Assembly (NCBI GenBank): GCA_038237665.1 | Contig: JBBRYK010000095.1 | Span: 1 to 9,779 of the forward strand | Source: JBBRYK01 sp038237665 | Lineage (GTDB): Bacteria > Actinomycetota > Thermoleophilia > Gaiellales > Gaiellaceae | DNA: 9,779 bases | Direction of reading: 5' to 3' | Part shown: positions 6,915-9,779 of the stretch, piece by piece | Layout of the letters: the number at the start of each line of letters is the position of its first letter | How positions within the stretch are numbered: the stretch's first letter is position 1 | Made by a program: the position numbers and the translations under genes | Notes under the pieces: model-generated | What the model was told of the DNA's origin: nothing | Seen by the model: the letters and a program-made list of their open reading frames with translations, nothing else | Databases searched by the model: none

Positions 6915-6935
6915 GGGGTTCACGCCCCCCGGAAA
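6908..6935. repeat. Perfect 11-bp inverted repeat, possible bidirectional transcription stop
   Basis: TTTCCGGGGGG (6908-6918), loop TTCACG (6919-6924), CCCCCCGGAAA (6925-6935): a very stable GC-rich stem between two convergent genes (M20 peptidase, plus; SnoaL-like, minus). The T residues come before and the A residues after the stem on either strand, the reverse of an intrinsic terminator. A structure-only (U-less) terminator or a dispersed repeat element are both possible. Confidence 0.7.
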
Positions 6936-6987
6936 AGCGCAGCGCTCAATGCCGCGCAGCGGCCGACCAGACCCCTAGGAGCGCTCC
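6936..6987. repeat. Cluster of short palindromes in the convergent intergenic region
   Basis: Three small inverted repeats follow in series: AGCGC-A-GCGCT (6936-6946), CCGC-GCA-GCGG (6952-6962) and GGAGCGCTCC (6978-6987), the last touching the stop of the minus-strand SnoaL-like gene. With the two hairpins to the left they occupy most of the roughly 100-bp spacer. Each alone could arise by chance in GC-rich DNA. Confidence 0.45.
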
Positions 6988-6988
6988 C

Positions 6989-7378
6989 TCACGCCCAGAA
7001 CGCTTCGAAGGCGTCGGACTCGGTCGGCACGGCGACGACCTCCTGCCAGCACCCGTCTCGGAGGGTGATCAGCAGCACCTGGTCGATGTCCAGCGTGCGC
7101 CCGAGACGGCGGCCGCTCGCGCGGTAGACGGCGACCGCCTGGTCGTCGTCCGCGAGCGCCCACCTGAGCTCGCTCCGATACGTCCCGTCGGTCAACCGCC
7201 GGGTTGCGCGAAAGAGCTCGAAGATGTCCTTGCGCCCGAGATACCTGCGCGCCACCGGCACCGATCCGCGGACGAGCCAGACCGCATCCTCGGCGATCAC
7301 CTCGAAGAGAGGGCGCGGATCGCCTCCCGTGAAGGCCGCGAACACACGACGCACGTTCTCGACGTTGTCGGTGTTCAT
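6989..7378 (-). CDS. NTF2/SnoaL-like domain protein
   Basis: A 129-residue soluble protein with the cone-shaped NTF2-like (SnoaL) fold pattern. An N-terminal helix pair (NVENVRRVFAAFTGGDPRPLFEVIAEDAVWLV) is followed by a short helix at GRKDIFELFRATRRL and long C-terminal strands (SELRWALADDDQAVAVYRASGRRLGRTLDIDQVLLITLRDGCWQEV). Motifs such as AEDAVW and YLGRKDIFELF are typical of SnoaL-like proteins, which may be small-molecule isomerases, hydrolases or simple ligand-binding proteins. No particular catalytic set can be claimed. The ATG at 7378 overlaps the TGA of the ANTAR regulator by 4 bp (ATGA) with only a weak, too-close GGAA upstream, so translation is probably coupled to the regulator. 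That placement suggests a role near this signalling operon, perhaps ligand binding, but this is inference. Confidence 0.8.
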   Translation of the reverse strand: MNTDNVENVRRVFAAFTGGDPRPLFEVIAEDAVWLVRGSVPVARRYLGRKDIFELFRATRRLTDGTYRSELRWALADDDQAVAVYRASGRRLGRTLDIDQVLLITLRDGCWQEVVAVPTESDAFEAFWA

Positions 7379-7941
7379 GGTTCCAGCGTCGCGATCACGG
7401 CTTCCGCGATCACCTTGAGCGGCCGGCCGGACACCTGGCTGGCCTTCCTGAGCCGCGCGAACGCCTCCGGCTCCGTCAGGTTCTCCTTCGCCATCAGGAG
7501 CCCCTTGGCGCGTTCGATCGACTTGCGCGCCGCCAGCGCTTCGGACAGCGACTCGGCCTCCTCGCGCAGGGCGGCCAGCTCCTCGTGTCGGGCACTCGCC
7601 GTGCGGATCGCGGGCAGGAGGTCCGACTCGCGGAACGGTTTGACCAGGTAGCCGAAGACCCCGGCCTCGACAGCGCGAGAGACGAGCTCGTCCTGGCCGT
7701 AGGCCGTCAGCATCACGATCGGGATCGGCCGCTCATCCAGGATGCGCCGCGCCGCCTCGATCCCGTCGAGCTTGGGCATCTTCACGTCGAGGATGGCCAG
7801 ATCGGGCGAATGTGCGCGCGCCAGCTCCACGGCCTCGGCGCCGTCGTGGGCCTCCGCGCAGACTTCGTACCCGGCCTTCTGCAGGAGCTCGACGAGATCC
7901 AGGCGGATGATCGTTTCGTCCTCTGCTACGAGAATGCGCAC
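7375..7941 (-). CDS. pdtaR: REC-ANTAR antitermination response regulator (PdtaR-like)
   Basis: A 188-residue response regulator. The receiver domain (about 1-120) has the acidic pocket Asp8/Glu9, phosphoacceptor Asp52 in LAILDVKMP, Thr79 in MLTAY, Tyr98 and Lys101 in YLVKPF. A charged helix (about 118-136) leads to the ANTAR domain (about 125-186) with the conserved ARKSIERAKGLLM, EAFARLRKAS and the final VIAEAVI helix. ANTAR proteins bind paired RNA hairpins and prevent transcription termination, so this is an RNA-level regulator, as known for PdtaR, AmiR and EutV. The GTG at 7941 is chosen because it puts MRILVAEDE at the N-terminus, as usual; the open frame reaches back to 8163 but that 74-residue extension resembles no domain. 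The matching kinase is encoded 243 bp upstream on the same strand, and a SnoaL-like gene overlaps the 3' end. Confidence 0.93.
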   Translation of the reverse strand: MRILVAEDETIIRLDLVELLQKAGYEVCAEAHDGAEAVELARAHSPDLAILDVKMPKLDGIEAARRILDERPIPIVMLTAYGQDELVSRAVEAGVFGYLVKPFRESDLLPAIRTASARHEELAALREEAESLSEALAARKSIERAKGLLMAKENLTEPEAFARLRKASQVSGRPLKVIAEAVIATLEP

Positions 7942-8184
7942 GGGCCTCGCGACCCAGTTTTTCAGACGCGCGAGAGGCTGATGCCATTCGCCCGGCCACG
8001 ACCGCTGGTGTTCGTCAGGCGGAACCCCGGCTACGGGCACCCACTGCGGCCCGAATACCTGCTCACTGCGCGCGGGCAACGGGTCGCCGCTGTCTGCGCG
8101 CGTGTGCTGTCTGTCGCCGACGACATCGCCGGACTCCGCACAGGCGCACGCCGCAGTTTTCACACGGGCAACGCGCCGAATTCG
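7942..8184 (-). other. Non-coding spacer between sensor kinase and its regulator
   Basis: This 243-bp gap is the longest gene-free stretch in the window and lies inside an otherwise tight signalling operon. It is open in the regulator's frame up to 8163, but the translation looks like random GC-rich sequence. It carries a 9-bp direct repeat, CTGCGCGCG, at 8066-8074 and 8094-8102. On the minus strand TTGCCC followed 16 nt later by TATTCG is a weak promoter-like pair. I looked for the paired hexaloop hairpins expected of an ANTAR RNA target and did not find a convincing pair by eye. Confidence 0.5.
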
Positions 8185-9594
8185 TCACACCGGGAAGACG
8201 ACCTCGGCGCGGGTGCCGGCATCCTCGACGAGGGAGAGCCTCCCGTGCAGCTCGTCCCGCACGAGCGCGCGGACGATTGACAGGCCGGTGCCGGCCGCGT
8301 CGTCGGCGATCCCGGATCCGTCGTCGGCGATCGAGAGCACGACGTCGCCGTCCCGGCGCGAGAGCTCGACCTGAACGGACTCGCCGCCGTGCTCGAGAGC
8401 GTTCTGCAGCAGCTCGCTGAAGACAAGCGCGAGCGCGGTCGCCCTTTGGCCGGCGAGCTCGATCGACTCGAGGCGCACCTCGACCCGCTTGGCCGCGCCC
8501 AGTCCCTGCACGAGCATCGCCCGCAGCCGCTCGAGCAGCTCACCGAGATCGACGTCGTCGTCGTGGCGCTCCGTCAGCACCTCGTGCACCGCGGCGATCG
8601 CGAGGATGCGGTTGACCGAGTCGTCCAGAGCCTTGCGCGGATCGACCGATTCCGGCGCACGCGCCTGGAGGCGGAGCAGCGACGCGACGGTCTGCAGGTT
8701 GTTCTTGACGCGGTGATGGATCTCCTGGGCGAGGACGCCGCGCATCACCGCCCGGCCGTGCTCCAGGGCTACGACCGCGTGCCGGGCGATCGAGGCGAGC
8801 AGCTCCTGCTCCTCCTCGGTGAAGGCGATGTCGCGGTCGCAGACGAGCTCACCGATCTGCCGCCCCTTCCAGCGCAGCGCCAGGCGGACGGCGTGCTTGC
8901 CGGCGCGGCCCTCCGGCTTGGCGATGCGGCCGTCCTCGAGCACGAGCGCCGCGCCGGTCGCGCCGACGGCGTCGATCGTCGTCTTGACGATCGCCTCGAG
9001 CGACTCCTCGAGGTAGAGCGACTCGGAGACCGCCTCGGAGATCCGCGCGAGCGCCTCGAGCTCGCCGACGCGGCGCTGCGCCTCGGCGTACAGCTTCGCG
9101 TGCTCGATCGACTGGGCGACCTGAGCGGCGATCGCCGTCAGCAGCTGGATCTCCGCGTCGGTGAAATCCCGTGGGCTTCGCGTGCGCACGTTGAGGGCGC
9201 CCTCGAGCTTCTCCCCACGGTCGACGATCGGCACCGCGAGGATCGACTCGTACTCGTCCTCGGGAAGGTTCGGAAACGCCTTGAACCGCGGGTCGAGGTG
9301 CGCCTGCGCCGGGAGCATGACCGGCTCACGCGCCGCTGCGGCGGCACCGGTGATCCCCTCGCCCGGCCGCATGCGCGGGCGGCGGGTCATCTCCTCCACG
9401 CTCGTGCCGTGCGTCGCGCGGAGGACGAGCTCGCCCGCCCGCTCGTCGTACAGATAGACGAAGCACGCATCCGCCTCGAGGGCCTCGGCGACCTTGGTCG
9501 CGACCAGGTCGAGAACCTCCTGGAGATCGAGCGACGAGTTGACGGCGGCGATCGTCTCCGTCAGGAGGCCGAGATGTCGTTGTGTCGCGTCCAC
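8185..9594 (-). CDS. pdtaS: GAF-containing HisKA_2 sensor histidine kinase (PdtaS-like)
   Basis: A 469-residue soluble sensor kinase with no membrane segment, so it senses a cytoplasmic signal. A complete GAF domain spans about residues 10-165 (ADACFVYLYDE, GEGITGAAAAAREPVML, ILAVPIVDRGEKLEGALNV). A shorter second GAF-like segment spans about 180-285 (ATGAALVLEDGRIAKPEG, RWKGRQIGELVCDRD); in mycobacterial PdtaS this place is held by a PAS domain. The HisKA_2 dimerisation helix has EIHHRVKNNLQTVASLLRLQ; the His before Arg (294) is the likely phosphorylation site. The ATPase domain has the N box with Asn398, DDGSG with Asp424, and GTGLS (435-439). Its partner is surely the REC-ANTAR protein encoded downstream. 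The GTG at 9594 is preferred because a start at 9654 would overlap the divergent membrane gene; there is no Shine-Dalgarno before it. Confidence 0.92.
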   Translation of the reverse strand: MDATQRHLGLLTETIAAVNSSLDLQEVLDLVATKVAEALEADACFVYLYDERAGELVLRATHGTSVEEMTRRPRMRPGEGITGAAAAAREPVMLPAQAHLDPRFKAFPNLPEDEYESILAVPIVDRGEKLEGALNVRTRSPRDFTDAEIQLLTAIAAQVAQSIEHAKLYAEAQRRVGELEALARISEAVSESLYLEESLEAIVKTTIDAVGATGAALVLEDGRIAKPEGRAGKHAVRLALRWKGRQIGELVCDRDIAFTEEEQELLASIARHAVVALEHGRAVMRGVLAQEIHHRVKNNLQTVASLLRLQARAPESVDPRKALDDSVNRILAIAAVHEVLTERHDDDVDLGELLERLRAMLVQGLGAAKRVEVRLESIELAGQRATALALVFSELLQNALEHGGESVQVELSRRDGDVVLSIADDGSGIADDAAGTGLSIVRALVRDELHGRLSLVEDAGTRAEVVFPV

Positions 9595-9603
9595 TCGCCG
9601 GTT

Positions 9604-9610
9604 TAGGCTA
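9604..9610. promoter_or_regulatory. Candidate symmetric bidirectional -10 (TAGGCTA)
   Basis: The 27-bp gap between the sensor kinase GTG (9594, minus) and the membrane protein ATG (9622, plus) contains TAGGCTA, which reads as TANNNT on both strands: TAGGCT at 9604-9609 (plus) and TAGCCT at 9610-9605 (minus). The hexamers end 12 nt and 10 nt before the respective start codons, so transcripts would have leaders of only a few bases. Neither gene has a Shine-Dalgarno here. No -35 was assigned. Confidence 0.45.
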
Positions 9611-9621
9611 CGTCCCGCGGC

Positions 9622-9779
9622 ATGCACAAGTACGACTGGCTCCTGGTCTTCCACCTCTTCGGCGCGTTCATGCTCCTGGGCGGAGCGGTCGCGATTCAGG
9701 TGTGCGCGCTCGTTGCGATCCGCCGCACGAAACCGAGCGACGTCGCGTTCTTTTTCAATCTCGGCCGGATCGCCGAGGC
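9622..9779 (+). CDS. Membrane protein N-terminus, possibly DUF2269-like (cut by window end)
   Basis: The 52 visible codons encode a short N-terminus (MHKYDWLLVFHLFGAF) running straight into a hydrophobic helix (about residues 7-34, through MLLGGAVAIQVCALVAI), followed by the positively charged turn RRTKPSD and the start of a second helix (VAFFFNLGRIAE). The pattern, a Trp/Leu helix with an early His and a following Gly-Gly, is that of small integral membrane proteins such as DUF2269. Too little is present to be sure, and the function is unknown. The ATG has no Shine-Dalgarno; a -10-like TAGGCT ends 12 nt upstream, suggesting a very short leader. It diverges from the sensor kinase gene, and the rest lies beyond the window. 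Confidence 0.65.
   Translation, partial: MHKYDWLLVFHLFGAFMLLGGAVAIQVCALVAIRRTKPSDVAFFFNLGRIAE

Noticed and set aside
6908..6935. Classic intrinsic terminator
   Set aside because: The stem is strong but no T-run follows it on either strand; the T and A runs flank it in the opposite order, so it is listed as an inverted repeat.
7942..8163. N-terminal extension of the ANTAR regulator
   Set aside because: In frame, but the 74 residues lack domain character and receiver domains normally begin at the MRILVAEDE strand, where a GTG is available.
7942..8184. ANTAR-target dual hairpin RNA upstream of the regulator
   Set aside because: I scanned the minus strand for two stems with six-base loops having A at position 1 and G at position 4 and found no convincing pair.
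9595..9654. Longer start of the sensor kinase at 9654
   Set aside because: It would overlap the divergent membrane protein gene by 33 bp and cover the candidate shared -10; the added 20 residues have no support.

Overview
The window is GC-rich DNA packed with genes, with many GTG/TTG starts and almost no spacer. These traits, together with an FGGY gluconokinase-like gene beside transketolase and a PdtaS/PdtaR-type two-component pair, suggest a high-GC Gram-positive bacterium. A soil actinobacterium of the Thermoleophilia (Gaiellales/Solirubrobacterales) type is my best guess; that is inference, since no marker gene is present. I count eleven protein genes (two cut by the window edges) and see no tRNA, rRNA, CRISPR array, transposase or phage gene.

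Layout. Positions 1-2110 (minus) carry an FGGY sugar/gluconate kinase that runs with an ATGA overlap into transketolase (cut at base 1), a pentose-phosphate unit. Positions 2131-2787 (plus) carry a small class I SAM methyltransferase whose 3' end overlaps, tail to tail, an EamA/DMT transporter (2734-3597, minus). Positions 3616-5502 (plus) encode an ABC-F ATPase of the translation-factor family, with three tandem 12-bp palindromic units in its C-terminal linker. Positions 5506-5781 (minus) encode a small dimeric alpha/beta-barrel protein, and 5808-6884 (plus) an M20 zinc carboxypeptidase. A cluster of overlapping inverted repeats (6896-6987) separates this from the minus-strand signalling operon: a PdtaS-like histidine kinase (8185-9594), a PdtaR-like REC-ANTAR antiterminator (7375-7941) and an NTF2/SnoaL-like protein (6989-7378) overlapping the regulator by ATGA. 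A membrane protein starts at 9622 (plus) and leaves the window.

How it works together. Kinase plus transketolase points to feeding of gluconate or a related sugar into the pentose-phosphate pathway. The kinase-regulator pair should control gene expression by antitermination on RNA rather than by DNA binding, since ANTAR domains bind RNA. The other genes look like independent housekeeping functions.

The most distinctive feature is architectural. All four divergent gene pairs have start codons only 18-27 bp apart. Three of these gaps hold a -10-like hexamer so close to the start that transcripts would be leaderless or nearly so, and in two of them the hexamer reads on both strands. The fourth gap is filled by two back-to-back Shine-Dalgarno sequences. 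I did not find a clear novel defence or biosynthetic system; the best leads are these compact bidirectional starts, the in-frame palindromic repeats in the ABC-F gene, and the mutually exclusive hairpins at 6896-6935.
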